Shown piece after piece: positions 1 to 12,986 of a stretch of 64,000 bases of DNA. Source of the stretch: Hydractinia symbiolongicarpus (taxonomy: Eukaryota > Cnidaria > Hydrozoa > Anthoathecata > Hydractiniidae); assembly GCF_029227915.1 (NCBI RefSeq), contig NC_079876.1, positions 21,702,001-21,766,000 of the forward strand. Direction: 5' to 3'. Made by a program: the position numbers and the translations under genes. Positions within the stretch are counted from its first letter, which is position 1. Every line of letters starts with the position of its first letter. Below the pieces are notes generated by a model, which searched no databases, was not told the DNA's origin, and saw only the letters and a list, made by a program, of their open reading frames with translations.

Positions 1-862
1 TATAACGGCCATTAGAGGACTGTACACGTACTTGACGGTGTTGTAAGTCTATGGCGCTTTGAAAAACGACTTTGGACGACGTAGAACATTGAGAGTGGAA
101 GGACTAGACCGATGGTAACCTGCGCTAACGCATGGAAGCACGTGTTTTACAAGTATGGCCTTTATTGAGAGGCAAAAGGCCATGTAAAAGCATTTAGAGG
201 CCTGTACTCGTAATTGACGGCTTTGTAAGGCTATAGCGCAATGAAAAAGGACTTGGGACGTTCTAGTTCATTGAGTGTGGGAGGAATAGACCGATGGTAA
301 CCTGCGCTAACACATTGAAGCACGTATTTTACGTGCAAGGAATTTATTGAACGGCAATAGGCCATAAAGCAGCATTTGGAGGTCCGTAAACGTAGTTGAC
401 AGTGTTCTAAAGTCATGGATCGATGGAAAACGAATTGGGACGTCGTAGTACGTTGAGAGTGGAAGGACTAGACCCATCGTAACGTGCGCGGGCACGTAAA
501 GCTATGTGATTCACATGTAAGACCTTTCCTAGGCATCAAAGGCCATATAACTGCCTTTAGAGGCATGTGCACGCAGTTGACGGTTTTGTAAGGCTATAGC
601 GCAATGAAAAAGGACTTGAGACGTCCTGGTCCATTGAGTGTAGAAGGAATAGACCGATGGTTGTCTGTGCGAACTCATGCAACCACGTGTTTAACGTATA
701 AGGCCTTTATTGGTCGTGAAAGGTCCATATAACAGCATTTAGAGATCTGCACACGTAGTTGATGGTGTTGTAAGGCCATGGCTCGATGGAAAACGACTTT
801 GAACAACGTAGGCCATTAAGAGTGGACGGAATAGACCGGTGGTTGTCTGTGGGAACTCATGC

Positions 863-880
863 AACTACGTGGAAAAGTCC
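863..880 (+). repeat. Shortened gamma monomer, 28-bp deletion
   Basis: A gamma monomer passes directly from ACTACGTG to GAAAAGTCC, lacking the 28 bp that other gamma monomers have between these words. The same junction occurs at 2161-2178 (offset 1,298), so the two places share a copied ancestor rather than two independent deletions. Confidence 0.8.
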
Positions 881-898
881 ATATAACAGAATTTAGAG

Positions 899-1400
899 AT
901 CTGTACACGTAGTTGACGGTGTTGTAAGTCTATGGCGCTTTGAAAAACGACTTTAGACGACGTAGACCATTGAGAGTGGAAGGACTAGACCGATGGTAAC
1001 CTGCGCTAACGCATGGAAACACGTGTTTTACGTGTATGGCCTTTATTGAGAGGCAAAAGGCCATGTAAAAGCATTTAGAGGCCTGTACTCGTAATTGAAA
1101 GTTTTGTAAGGCTATAGCGCAATGAAAAAGGACTTGGGACGTTCTAGTTCATTGAGTGTGGGAGGAATAGACCGATGGTAACCTGCGCTAACGCATGGAA
1201 GCACGTGTTTTACGTGCAAGGCCTTTACTGAGCGGCAAAAGGCCATAAAGCAGCATTTAGAGGTCTGTACACGTAGTTGACAGTGTTCTAAAGTCATTGC
1301 TCGATGGAAAACGAATTGGGACATCGTAGTACATTGAGAGTGGAAGGACTAGGACGATGGAAAACGACTTTGGACGTCGTAGTCTATTGAGTGTAGAAGG
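899..1400 (+). repeat. Satellite segment copied at 9569-10070
   Basis: About 0.5 kb that recurs 8,670 bp downstream with few differences. It contains a CGATGG-type partial monomer (1355). Before 899 and after 1400 the two places carry different monomer variants, which sets the block edges. It is one of the source segments of the 9.57-15.12 kb mosaic; the direction of copying is assumed, not shown. Confidence 0.75.
1341..1360 (+). repeat. Partial monomer fused at CGATGG
   Basis: The sequence runs from GGAAGGACTAGGA, normally followed by CGATGG at phase 116, straight into CGATGGAAAACGAC, the phase-63 context of the next monomer. About 129 bp are missing, leaving roughly 53 bp of one monomer. 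The hexamer CGATGG is present at both phases of an intact monomer, so the deletion ends coincide with a short direct repeat. Confidence 0.8.
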
Positions 1401-2460
1401 AATAGACCGATGCTTGTCTGTGCGAACTCATGCAACCACGTCTTTAACGTTTAAGGCCTTTATTGGGCGGGAAATGACCATATAACAGCATTTAGAGGTC
1501 TGTACACGTAGTTGACAGTGTTCTAAAGCCATGGCTCGATGGAAAACGAATTGGGACGTCGTAGTACTATGAGAGTGGAAGGATAGACCCATCGTAACGT
1601 GCGCGGACACGTGGAACCACTTGATTTACGTGTAAGACCTTTATTAGGCACCAAAAGGCCATATAACAGCCTTTAGAGGCCTGTACACGTAGTTGACGGT
1701 GTTGTAAGTCTATGGCGCATTGAAAAACGACTTTAGATGACGTAGACCATTAAGAGTGGAAGGACTAGACCGATGGTAACCTGCGCTAACGCATGGAAGC
1801 TCATGTTTTACGTGTAAGGCCTTTATTAGGCCGCAAAAGGCCATATAACAGCCTGTAGAGGCCTGTACACGCAGTTGACGGTGTTGTAAGGGCATGGCTC
1901 GATGGAAAACGACTTGGGACGTCGTAGTCCATTGACGGTGGAAGGACTAGACCCATCGTAACGTGCGCAGGCACGTGGAACTATGTCACTCACATGTAAG
2001 ACCTTTACTAGGCATCAAAAGGCCATATAACAGACTTTAGAGGCCTGTGCACGACGTTGACGGTTTTGTAAGGCTATAGCGCAAAGACAAAGGACTTGGG
2101 ACGTCGTAGTCTATTGAGTGTAGAAGGAATAGACCGATGGTTGTCTGTGGGAACTCATGCAACTACGTGGAAAAGTCCATATAACAGAATTTAGAGATCT
2201 GTACACGTAGTTGACGGTGTTGTAAGTCTATGGCGCTTTGAAAAACGACTTTAGACGACGTAGACCATTGAGAGTGGAAGGACTAGACCGATGGTAACCT
2301 GTGCGAACGCATGGAAACACGTGTTTTACGTGCAAGGCCTTTACTGAGCGGCAAAATGCCATAAAGCAGCATTTAGAGGTCTGTACACGTAGTTGACAGT
2401 GTTCTAAAGTCATTGCTCGATGGAAAACGAATTGGTACATCGTAGTACATTGAGAGTGGA

Positions 2461-2476
2461 AGGACTAGGACGATGG
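2461..2476 (+). repeat. Partial monomer fused at CGATGG
   Basis: Same fusion as at 1355, continuing CGATGGAAAACGACTTTGG. It lies in a segment matching about 1215-1560 at offset 1,116, so it is probably a copy of that event. Confidence 0.8.
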
Positions 2477-4511
2477 AAAACGACTTTGGACGTCGTAGTC
2501 TATTGAGTGTAGAAGGAATAGACCGATGCTTGTCTGTGCGAACTCATGCAACCACGTGTTTAATGTTTAAGGCCTTTATTGGGCGGGAAAGGACCATATA
2601 ACAGCATTTAGAGGTCTGTACACGTAGTTGACAGTGTTGTAAGTCTATGGCGCTTTGAAAAACGACTTTGGACGACGGAAACCATTGAGAGTGGAAGGAC
2701 TAGACCGATGGTAACCTGCACTAACGCATGGAAGCACGTGTTTTACGTGTATGGCCTTTATTGAGAAGCAAAAGGCCATGTAAAAGCATTTAGAGGCCTG
2801 TACTCGTAATTGACGGTTTTGTAAGGCTATAGCGCATTGAAAAAGGACTTGGGACGTTCTAGTTCATTGAGTGTGGGAGAAATAGACCGATGATAACCTG
2901 CGCTAACGCATGGAAGCACGTGTTTTACGTGCAAGGACTTTATTGAACGGCAATAGGCCATAAAGCAGCATTTAGAGGTCTGTACACGTAGTTGACAGTG
3001 TTCTAAAGTCATGGATCGATGGAAAACGAATTGGGACGTCGTAGTACATTGAGAGTGGAAGGACTGAACCCATCGTAACGTGCGCGGACACGTGGAACCA
3101 CTTGATTTACGTGTAAGACCTTTTTTAGGCGTCAAAAGGCCATATAACGGTCTTTAGAGGCCTGTACACTTAGTTGACGGTGTTGTAAGTCAATGGCGCA
3201 TTGAAAAACGACTTTGGACGACGTGGACCATTGAGTGGAGGGATTAGAGCGTTGGTAACCTGCGCTAACGCATGGAAGCACGTGTTTTACGTGTAATACC
3301 TTTATTAGGCCGCAAAAGGCCAAATAACAGCCTGTAGAGGCCTGTACACTTAGTTCACGGTGTTGTAAGGGCATGGCTCGATGCAAAACGACTTGGGACG
3401 ACGCAGACCATTGACAGTGGACGGAATCGACCGGTGGTAACATGCGGAGGCACGTGGAACCGCTTGATTTACGTGTAAGACCTTTTTTAGGCGTCAACAG
3501 GCCATATAACGGCCTTTAGGGGCCTGTACACGTAGTTGACGGTGTTGTGAGTCAATGGCGCATTGAAAAACGACTTTGGACGACGTAGACCATTGAGAGT
3601 GGAAGGACTAGACCCATCGTAACGTGCGCAGCACGTGGAAGCACGCGTTTTACGTGCATGGCCTTTATTGAAAGGCAAAACGCCATGTAAATGCATTTAG
3701 AGGCCTGTACTCGTAATTGACGGTTTTGTAAGGCTATAGCGCAATGAAAAAGGACTTGGGACGTTCTTGTTCATTGAGTGTGGGAGGAACAGAGCGATGG
3801 TAACCTGTGCTAACGCATGGAAGCACGTGTTTTACGTGCAAGGACTTTATTGAACGGCAATAGGCCATAAACCAGCATTTAGAGGTCTGTACACGTAGTT
3901 GACAGTGTTCTAAAGTCATGGATCGATGGAAAACGAATTGGGACGTCGTAGTACGTTGAGAGTGGAAAGACTAGACCGGTAGTGACCTGCACAGGCACAT
4001 GGAACAACTTGATTTACCTGTAAAACCTTTTGTAGGCGTCAAAAGGTCATATAACGGCCTTTAAAGGCCTGTACACGTAGTTGACGGTGTTGTAAGTCTA
4101 TGGCGCAAAGAAAAACGACTTTGGACAACGTAGACCGTTGAGAATGGAAGGACTAGACCGATGGTAACCTGCACTAACGCATGAAAGCACGTGTTTTACG
4201 TGTAAGGACTTTGTTGGGCGGCAAAAGGCCATGTAACAGCCTATAGAGGCCTGTACATGCAGTTGACGGTGTTGCAAGAACATGGCTCGATGGAAAAGGA
4301 CTTGGGACGTCGTATTCCATTGAGGGTGGAAGGACTAGACCGATGGTTGTGTGTGCGAACTCTTAAAACCACGTGTTTAACGTTTAAGGCCTTTATTGGG
4401 CGGGAAAATTCCATATAACAGCATTTAGAGATCTGTACACGTAGTTGATGGTGTTGTTAGGGCATGGCTCGATGGGAAACGACTTGGGACGTCGTAGTCC
4501 ATTGAGGGTGG

Positions 4512-5839
4512 AAGGACTAGACCCATCGTAACGTGTGCTGGCACGTGGAACTATGTCATTCACATGTAAGACCTTTGCTAGTCATCAAAAGGCCATATAA
4601 CAGACTTTAAAGGCCTGTGCACGCAGTTGACGGTTTTGTAAGGCTATAGCGCAATAACAAAGGACTTGGGACGTCGTAATCTATTAAGTGTAGAAGGAAT
4701 AGACCGATGGTTGTCTGTGCGAACTCATGCAACCACGTGTTTAACGAGTAAGGCCTTTATAGGTCGTGAAAAGTCCATATAACAGCATTTAGAGATCTGT
4801 ACACGTAGTTGATGGTGTTGTAAGGCCATGGCTCGATGGAAAACGACTTTGCACGACGTAGACCATTAAGAGTGGACGGAATAGACCGGTGGAAACCTGA
4901 GCAGGCACGTGGAACTACTTAATTTACGTGTAAGACCTTTTTAGGCGTCAAAAAGCCATATAACGGCCTTTAGAGGCCTGTACACGTAGTTGACGGTGTT
5001 GTAAGGGCATGGCTGGATGGAAAACAAACTGGGACGTCGTAGTACATTGAGAGTGGAAGGACTAGACCCATCGTAACGTGCGCGGGCATGTGGAACAATG
5101 TGATTCACATGTAAGACCTTCACTAGGCATTCAAGGGCCATATAACAGCCTTTAGAAGCCTGTACACGCAGTTGACGGTTTTGTAAGGCTATAGCGCAAT
5201 AACAAAGGACTTGGGACGTCGTAATCTATTAAGTGTAGAAGGAATAGACCGATGGTTGTCTGTGCGAACTCATGCAACCACGTGTTTAACGAGTAAGGCC
5301 TTTATAGGTCGTGAAAAGTCAATATAACAGCATTTAGAGATCTGTACACGTAGTTGATGGTGTTGTAAGGCCATGGCTCGATGGAAAACGACTTTTAACG
5401 ACATAGACCATTGAGAGTGGACGAAATAGACCGGTGGTAACCTGCGCAGGCACGTGGAACCACTTAATTTACGTGTAAGACCTTTTTTAGGCGTCTAAAG
5501 GACATATAACGGCCATTAGAGGCCTGTACACGTAGTTGACGGTGTTGTAAGTCTATGGCGCATTGAAAAACGACTTTGGACGACGTAGACCAGTGAGAGT
5601 GGAAGGACTAGACCGATGGTAACCTGCGGTAACGTATGGAAGCACGTGTTTTACGTGTAAGGCCTTTATTAAGAGGCAAAAGGCCATGTAAAAGCATTTA
5701 GAGGCCTGTACTCGTAATTGACGGCTTTGTAAGGCTATAGCGCAATGAAAAAGGACTTGGGACGTTCTAGTTCATTGAGTGTGGGAGGAATAGACCGATG
5801 GTAACCTGCGCTAACGCATGGAAGCACGTGTTTTACGTG
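4512..5839 (+). repeat. Satellite segment copied at 10067-11394
   Basis: A 1.33-kb block recurring at a constant offset of 5,555 bp with few substitutions. Shared oddities include GTGCTGGCACGTGG near 4535 and the GGCTGGATGGAAAAC variant near 5010. The copies part after 5839, where ACGTGC faces ACGTGT. Confidence 0.85.
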
Positions 5840-5970
5840 CAAGACCTTTACTGAGCGGATTAAAGGCCATAAAGCAGCATTTAGAGGTCTGTACACGTAG
5901 TTGACAGTGTTCTAAAGTCATTGCTCGATGGAAAACGAATTGGGACATCGTAGTACATTGAGAGTGGAAG

Positions 5971-5984
5971 GACTAGGACGATGG
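5971..5984 (+). repeat. Partial monomer fused at CGATGG
   Basis: Same fusion junction, but in the variant continuing CGATGGATAACG (T for A), which is shared with 10025 and 12981. This groups the three copies together. Confidence 0.8.
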
Positions 5985-6828
5985 ATAACGACTTTGGACG
6001 TCGTAGTCTATTGAGTGTAGAAGGAATAGACCGATGCTTGTCTGTGCGTACTCATGCAACCACGTGTTTAACGTTTAAGGCCTTTATTGGGCGGGAAAGG
6101 ACCATATAACAGCATTTAGAGGTCTGTACATGTAGTTGACAGTGTTCTAAAGCCATGGCTCGATGGAAAACGAATTGGGACGTCGTAGTACTATGAGAGT
6201 GGAAGGACTAGACCCATCGTAACGTGCGCGGACACGTGGAACCACTTGATTTACGTGTAAGACCTTTATTAGACACCAAAAGGCCATATAACAGCCTTTG
6301 GAGGCATGTGCACGCAGTTGACGGTTTTGTAAGGCTATAGCGCAATGACAAAGGACTTGGGACATCGTAGTCTATTGAGTGTAGAAGGAATAGACCGATG
6401 GTTGTTTTTGAGAACTCATGCAACCACGTGTTTAACGTATAAGGCCTTTATTGGGCGGGCAAAGTCCATATAACAGCTTTTAGAGATCTGTACACGTAGT
6501 TGATGATGTTGTAAGGCCATGACTCGATGGAAAACGACTTTGGCCGTCGTAGTCTATTGAGTGTAGAAAGAATAGACCGATGGTAACCTGCGCAGGCACG
6601 TGGAACCACTTGATTTACGTGTAAGACCTTTTTTAGGCGTCAAAAGGCCATATAACGGCCTTTAGAGGCCTGCACACGTAGTTGACAGTGTTGTAAGTCT
6701 ATGGCGCATTGAAAAACGACTTTGGACGACGTAGACCATTGAGGGTGGAAGGACTAGACCCATCGTTCAACGTGCTCGGGCACGTGGAACTACGTGATTC
6801 ATATGTAAGACCTTTATTAGGCATCAAA

Positions 6829-7918
6829 AGGCCATATAACAACCTTCAGAGGCGTGTGCACGCAGTTGACGGTTTTGTAAGGCTATAGCGCAATTAAGAA
6901 GGACTTGGGACGTCCTAGTCCATTGAGAGTGGAGGACAAGACCGATGGTAACTTGCGCTAACGCATGGAAGCACGTGTTTTACGTGCAAGGACTTTATTG
7001 AACGGCAATAGGCCATAAAGCAGCATTTAGAGGTCTGTACACGTAGTTGACAGTGTTCTAAAGTCATCGATCGATGGAAAACGAATTGGAACCTCGTAGT
7101 ACATTGATAGTGGAAGGACTAGACCCATCGTAACGTGCGCGGGCACGTGGAACTATGTGATTCACATGTAAGACCTTCACTAGGCATCAAAGGCCATATA
7201 ACAGCCTTTAGAAGCCTGTGCACGAAGTTGACGGTTTTGTAAGGCTATTGCGCAATGACAAAGGACTTAGGACGTCGTAGTCTATTGAGTGTAGAAGGAA
7301 TAGATCGATGGTTGTCTGTGCGAACTCATGGAACCACGTGTTTAACGTATAAGGCCTTTATTGGTCGTGAAAAGTCCATATAACAGCATTTAGAGATCTG
7401 TACACGTAGTTGATGGTGTTGTAAGGCCATGGCTCGATGGAAAACGACTTAGAACGACGTAGACCATTGAGAGTGGACGGAATAGACCGGTGGTAATCTG
7501 CACAGGCACGTGGAACCACTTGATTTACGTGTAAGACCTTTTTTAGGCGTCAAAAGGCCATATAACGGCCATTAGAGGCCTGTGCACGCAGTTGACGGCT
7601 TTGTAAGGCTATAGCGCCATGACAAAGGACTTGGGACGTCGTAGTCTATTGAGTGTAGAAGGAATAGACCGATGGTTGTCTGTGCGAACTCATGCAACTA
7701 CGTGTTTAAGGTATAAGGCCTTTATTGGGCGGGAAAAGTCCATATAACAGAATTGAGAGATCTGTACACGTAGTTGACAGTGTTGTAAGTCTATGGCGCT
7801 TTGAAAAACGACTTTGGACGACGGAAACCATTGAGAGTGGAAGGACTACACCGATGGTAACCTGCGCTAACGCATGGAAGCACGTGTTTTACGTATATAG
7901 CCTTTATTGAGAAGCAAA
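6829..7918 (+). repeat. Six-monomer higher-order block, copy 1
   Basis: Six consecutive distinguishable monomers, total 1,090 bp: (1) CCTTCAGAGGCGTGTGC type; (2) ATAAAGCAGC type with AGTGTTCTAAAG; (3) gamma with GCAATGACAAAGG; (4) beta with TTAGAGATCTG and ACCGGTGG; (5) gamma with GCCATGACAAAGG; (6) alpha with AATTGAGAGATCTG and ending GAGAAGCAAAAGG. The same order recurs further right, which makes this a genuine higher-order repeat. Confidence 0.85.
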
Positions 7919-8112
7919 AGGCCATGTAAAAGCATTTAGAGGTCTGTAGTCGTAATTGACGGTTTTGTAAGGCTATAGCGCATTGAAAAAGGACTTGGGA
8001 CGTTCTAGTTCATTGAGTGTGGGAGGAATAGACCGATGATAACCTGCGCTAACGCATGGAAGCACGTGTTTTACGTGCAAGGACTTTATTGAACGGCAAT
8101 AGGCAATAAAGC

Positions 8113-9363
8113 AGCATTGAGAGACCTGTACACGTAGTTGACGGTGTTGCAAGTCTATGGCGCATTGAAAAACGACTTTAGACAACGTACACCATTGAGA
8201 GTGGAAGGACTAGACCGATGGTAACCTGCGGTAACGCATGGAAGCACGTGTTTTACGTGTAAGGCCTTTATTAGGTCGCAAAAGGCCATATAACAGCCTG
8301 TAGAGGCCTTTACACGTAGTTGACGGTGTTGTGAGGGCATGGCTCGATGGAAAACGACTTGGGACGTCGTAGTCTATTGACGGTGGAAGGACTAGACCCA
8401 TCGTAACGTGCGCGGGCACGTGGAACTATGTCACTCACATGTAAGACCTTTACTAGGCATCAAAAGGACATATAACAGCCTTAAGAAGCCTGTGCACGCA
8501 GTTGACGGTTTTGTAAGGCTATAGCGCAATGACAAAGGACGTGGGACGTCGTAGTGAGTGTAGAAGGAATAGACTGGTTGTCTGTGCGAGCTCATGCAAC
8601 TACGTGTTTAACGTATGAGGCCTTTATTGGGCGGGAAAAGTCCATAAAACAGCATTGAGAGACCTGTACACGTAGTTGACGGTGTTGTAAGTCTATGGCG
8701 CATTGAAAAACGACTTTAGACGACGTAGACCATTGAGAGTGGAAGGACTAGACCGATGGTAACCTGCGCTAACGCATGGAAGCACGTGTTTTACGTGTAA
8801 GGCCTTTATTAGGCCGCAAAAGTCCATATAACAGCCTGAAAAGGCCTGTACACGTAGTTGACGGTGTTGTAAGGGCATGGCTCGATGGAAAACGACTTAG
8901 GACGTCGTAGTCCATTGAAGGTGGAAGGACTAGACCCATCGTAACGTGCGCAGGCACGTGGAACTAAGTGATTCACATGTAAGACCTTCACTAGGCATTC
9001 AAGGGCCATATAACAGCCTTTAAAAGCCTCTGCACGCCGTTGACGGTTTTGTAAGGCTATAGCGCAATGACAAAGGACTTGGGACGTCGTAGTCTATTGA
9101 GTGTAGAAGGAATAGACCGATGGTTGTCTGTGCGCACTCATGCAACTACGTGTTTAACGTATAAGGCCTTTATTGGGCGGGAAAAGTCCATAAAACAGAA
9201 TTTTGAGATCTGTACACGTAATTGATGGTGTTGTAAGGCCATGGCTCGATAGAAAACGACTTGGGACAACGTAGATCATTGAGAGTGGACGGAATAGACC
9301 GGTGGTAACCTGCGCAGGCACGTGGAACCACTTGATTTACGTGTAAGACCTTTTTTAGGCGTC
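8113..9363 (+). repeat. Satellite segment copied at 11430-12680
   Basis: A 1.25-kb block recurring at offset 3,317 bp. A marker shared by both copies is the shortened CGTCGTAGTGAGTGTAG near 8550, where TCTAT or similar has been lost. The block ends at GGCGTCA: the left copy goes on to GGCC and the right copy to AAAGGCC. Confidence 0.85.
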
Positions 9364-9568
9364 AGGCCATATAACGGCCTGTAGAGGCCTGTACACGTAG
9401 TTGACGGTGTTGTAAGGGCATGGCTCGATGGAAAACGACTTGGGACGACGTAGACCATTGAGAGTGGACGGAATCGACCGGTGGTAACCTGCGCAGGCAC
9501 GTGGAACCCCTTGATTTACGTGTAAGACCTTTTTTAGGCGTCAAAAGGCCATATAACGGCCTTTAGAG

Positions 9569-10070
9569 GCCTGTACACGTAGTTGACGGTGTTGTAAGTC
9601 TATGGCGCTTTGAAAAACGACTTTAGACGACGTAGACCATTGAGAGTGGAAGGACTAGACCGATGGTAACCTGCGCTAACGCATGGAAACACGTGTTTTA
9701 CGTGTATGGCCTTTATTGAGAGGCAAAAGGCCATGTAAAAGCATTTAGAGGCCTGTACTCGTAATTGAAAGTTTTGTAAGGCTATAGCGCAATGAAAAAG
9801 GACTTGGGACGTTCTAGTTCATTGAGTGTGAGAGGAATAGACCGATGGTAACCTGCGCTAACGCATGGAAGCACGTGTTTTACGTGCAAGACCTTTACTG
9901 AGCGGCAAAAGGCCATAAAGCAGCATTTAGAGGTCTGTACACGTAGTTGACAGTGTTCTAAAGTCATTGCTCGATGGAAAACGAATTGGGACATCGTAGT
10001 ACATTGAGAGTGGAAGGACTAGGACGATGGATAACGACTTTGGACGTCGTAGTCTATTGAGTGTAGAAGG
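9569..10070 (+). repeat. Mosaic piece 1, matches 899-1400
   Basis: First piece of the 9.57-15.12 kb mosaic. It leaves the 899-1400 pattern where GAAGGAATAG is replaced by GAAGGACTAG, which is where the match to 4512 begins. Confidence 0.75.
10021..10030 (+). repeat. Partial monomer fused at CGATGG
   Basis: CGATGGATAACG variant. It lies within the 9569-10070 copy of 899-1400 but carries the ATAACG change not present at 1355. Confidence 0.8.
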
Positions 10071-11394
10071 ACTAGACCCATCGTAACGTGTGCTGGCACG
10101 TGGAACTATGTCATTCACATGTAAGACATTTGCTAGTCATCAAAAGGCCATATAACAGACTTTAAAGGCCTGTGCACGCAGTTGACGGTTTTGTAAGGCT
10201 ATAGCGCAATAACAAAGGACTTGGGACGTCGTAATCTATTAAGTGTAGAAGGAATAGACCGATGGTTGTCTGTGCGAACTCATGCAACCACGTGTTTAAC
10301 GAGTAAGGCCTTTATAGGTCGTGAAAAGTCCATATAACAGCATTTAGAGATCTGTACACGTAGTTGATGGTGTTGTAAGGGCATGGCTGGATGGAAAACG
10401 ACTTTGCACGACGTAGACCATTGAGAGTGGACGGAATAGACCGGTGGAAACCTGCGCAGGCACGTGGAACTACTTAATTTACGTGTAAGACCTTTTTAGG
10501 CGTCAAAAAGCCATATAACGGCCTTTAGAGGCCTGTACACGTAGTTGACGGTGTTGTAAGGGCATGGCTGGATGGAAAACAAACTGGGACGTCGTAGTAC
10601 ATTGAGAGTGGAAGGACTAGACCCATCGTAACGTGCGCGGGCATGTGGAACAATGTGATTCACATGTAAGACCTTCACTAGGCATTCAAGGGCCATATAA
10701 CAGCCTTTAGAAGCCTGTACACGCAGTTGACGGTTTTGTAAGGCTATAGCGCAATAACAAAGGACTTGGGACGTCGTAATCTATTAAGTGTAGAAGGAAT
10801 AGACCGATAGTTGTCTGTGCGAACTCATGCAACCACGTGTTTAACGAGTAAGGCCTTTATAGGTCGTGAAAAGTCAATATAACAGCATTTAGAGATCTGT
10901 ACACGTAGTTGATGGTGTTGTAAGGCCATGGCTGGATGGAAAACGACTTTTAACGACATAGACCATTGAGAGTGGACGAAATAGACCGGTGGTAACCTGC
11001 GCAGGCACGTGGAACCACTTAATTTACGTGTAAGACCTTTTTTAGGCGTCTAAAGGACATATAACGGCCATTAGAGGCCTGTACACGTAGTTGACGGTGT
11101 TGTAAGTCTATGGCGCATTGAAAAACGACTTTGGACGACGTAGACCAGTGAGAGTGGAAGGACTAGACCGATGGTAACCTGCGGTAACGTATGGAAGCAC
11201 GTGTTTTACGTGTAAGGCCTTTATTAAGAGGCAAAAGGCCATGTAAAAGCATTTAGAGGCCTGTACTCGTAATTGACGGCTTTGTAAGGCTATAGCGCAA
11301 TGAAAAAGGACTTGGAACGTTCTAGTTCATTGAGTGTGGGAGGAATAGACCGATGGTAACCTGCGCTAACGCATGGAAGCACGTGTTTTACGTG
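10067..11394 (+). repeat. Mosaic piece 2, matches 4512-5839
   Basis: Second piece, joined to piece 1 inside the word GAAGGACTAGACCCATCG. The joint keeps monomer phase, as expected for exchange between misaligned monomers. Confidence 0.85.
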
Positions 11395-11429
11395 TATGGC
11401 CTTTATTGGGCGTGAAAAGTCCATAAAAC

Positions 11430-12680
11430 AGCATTGAGAGACCTGTACACGTAGTTGACGGTGTTGCAAGTCTATGGCGCATTGAAAAACGACTTTAGAC
11501 AACGTACACCATTGAGAGTGGAAGGACTAGACCGATGGTAACCTGCGGTAACGCATGGAAGCACGTGTTTTACGTGTAAGGCCTTTATTAGGCCGCAAAA
11601 GGCCATATAACAGCCTGTAGAGGCCTTTACACGTAGTTGACGGTGTTGTGAGGGCATGGCTCGATGGAAAACGACTTGGGACGTCGTAGTCTATTGACGG
11701 TGGAAGGACTAGACCCATCGTAACGTGCGCGGGCACGTGGAACTATGTCACTCACATGTAAGACCTTTACTAGGCATCAAAAGGACATATAACAGCCTTT
11801 AGAAGCCTGTGCACGCAGTTGACGGTTTTGTAAGGCTATAGCGCAATGACAAAGGACGTGGGACGTCGTAGTGAGTGTAGAAGGAATAGACTGGTTGTCT
11901 GTGCGAGCTCATGCAACTACGTGTTTAACGTATGAGGCCTTTATTGGGCGGGAAAAGTCCATAAAACAGCATTGAGAGACCTGTACACGTAGTTGACGGT
12001 GTTGTAAGTCTATGGCGCATTGAAAAACGACTTTAGACGACGTAGACCATTGAGAGTGGAAGGACTAGACCGATGGTAACCTGCGCTAACGCATGGAAGC
12101 ACGTGTTTTACGTGTAAGGCCTTTATTAGGCCGCAAAAGTCCATATAACAGCCTGAAAAGGCCTGCACACGTAGTTGACGGTGTTGTAAGGGCATGGCTC
12201 GATGGAAAACGACTTAGGACGTCGTAGTCCATTGAAGGTGGAAGGACTAGACCCATCGTAACGTGCGCGGGCACGTGGAACTAAGTGATTCACATGTAAG
12301 ACCTTCACTAGGCATTCAAGGGCCATATAACAGCCTTTAAAAGCCTCTGCACGCCGTTGACGGTTTTGTAAGGCTATAGCGCAATGACAAAGGACTTGGG
12401 ACGTCGTAGTCTATTGAGTGTAGAAGGAATAGACCGATGGTTGTCTGTGCGCACTCATGCAACTACGTGTTTAACGTATAAGGCCTTTATTGGGCGGGAA
12501 AAGTCCATAAAACAGAATTTTGAGATCTGTACACGTAATTGATGGTGTTGTAAGGCCATGGCTCGATAGAAAACGACTTGGGACAACGTAGATCATTGAG
12601 AGTGGACGGAATAGACCGGTGGTAACCTGCGCAGGCACGTGGAACCACTTGATTTACGTGTAAGACCTTTTTTAGGCGTC
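11430..12680 (+). repeat. Mosaic piece 3, matches 8113-9363
   Basis: Third piece. Only about 35 bp separate it from piece 2, in a region where monomers are too similar to place the joint exactly. Confidence 0.85.
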
Positions 12681-12971
12681 AAAAGGCCATATAACGGCCT
12701 TTAGAGGCCTGTACACGTAGTTGACGGTGTTGTAAGTCTATGGCGCTTTGAAAAACGACTTTAGACGACGTAGACCATTGAGAGTGGAAGGACTAGACCG
12801 ATGGTAACCTGCGCTAACGCATGGAAACACGTGTTTTACGTGTATGGCCTTTATTGAGAGGCAAAAGGCCATGTAAAAGCATTTAGAGGCCTGTACTCGT
12901 AATTGAAAGTTTTGTAAGGGTATAGCGCAATGAAAAAGGACTTGGGACGTTCTAGTTCATTGAGTGTGAGA
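12679..12971 (+). repeat. Mosaic piece 4, matches 9541-9833
   Basis: Fourth piece, offset 3,138. Relative to the source, one monomer (about 9364-9540) has been skipped between pieces 3 and 4. Confidence 0.75.
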
Positions 12972-12986
12972 GGACTAGGACGATGG
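12971..12986 (+). repeat. Partial monomer fused at CGATGG, at a mosaic joint
   Basis: The left side here is a different monomer type (TGAGTGTGAGAGGACTAGG) from the other fused copies. It coincides with the joint between the segment matching 9541-9833 and the segment matching 5969-8117. Confidence 0.8.

Larger units (their letters stand above)
5969..8117 (+). repeat. Satellite segment copied at 12971-15117
   Basis: A 2.15-kb block recurring at offset 7,002, becoming 7,000 after a 2-bp deletion in the right copy near 13370. It contains a complete six-monomer higher-order block (6829-7918). Confidence 0.88.

Noticed and set aside
7725-7910. Plus-strand 61-codon frame recurring at 14725, 20038, 22582 and 24659
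   Set aside because: It recurs only because the six-monomer block was copied; it crosses monomer boundaries and is broken by a substitution in the 17.5-kb copy.
9350-9362. TTAGGC, the nematode telomere unit, in TTTTTTAGGCGTC
   Set aside because: It occurs at most once per monomer at a fixed phase and never in tandem.
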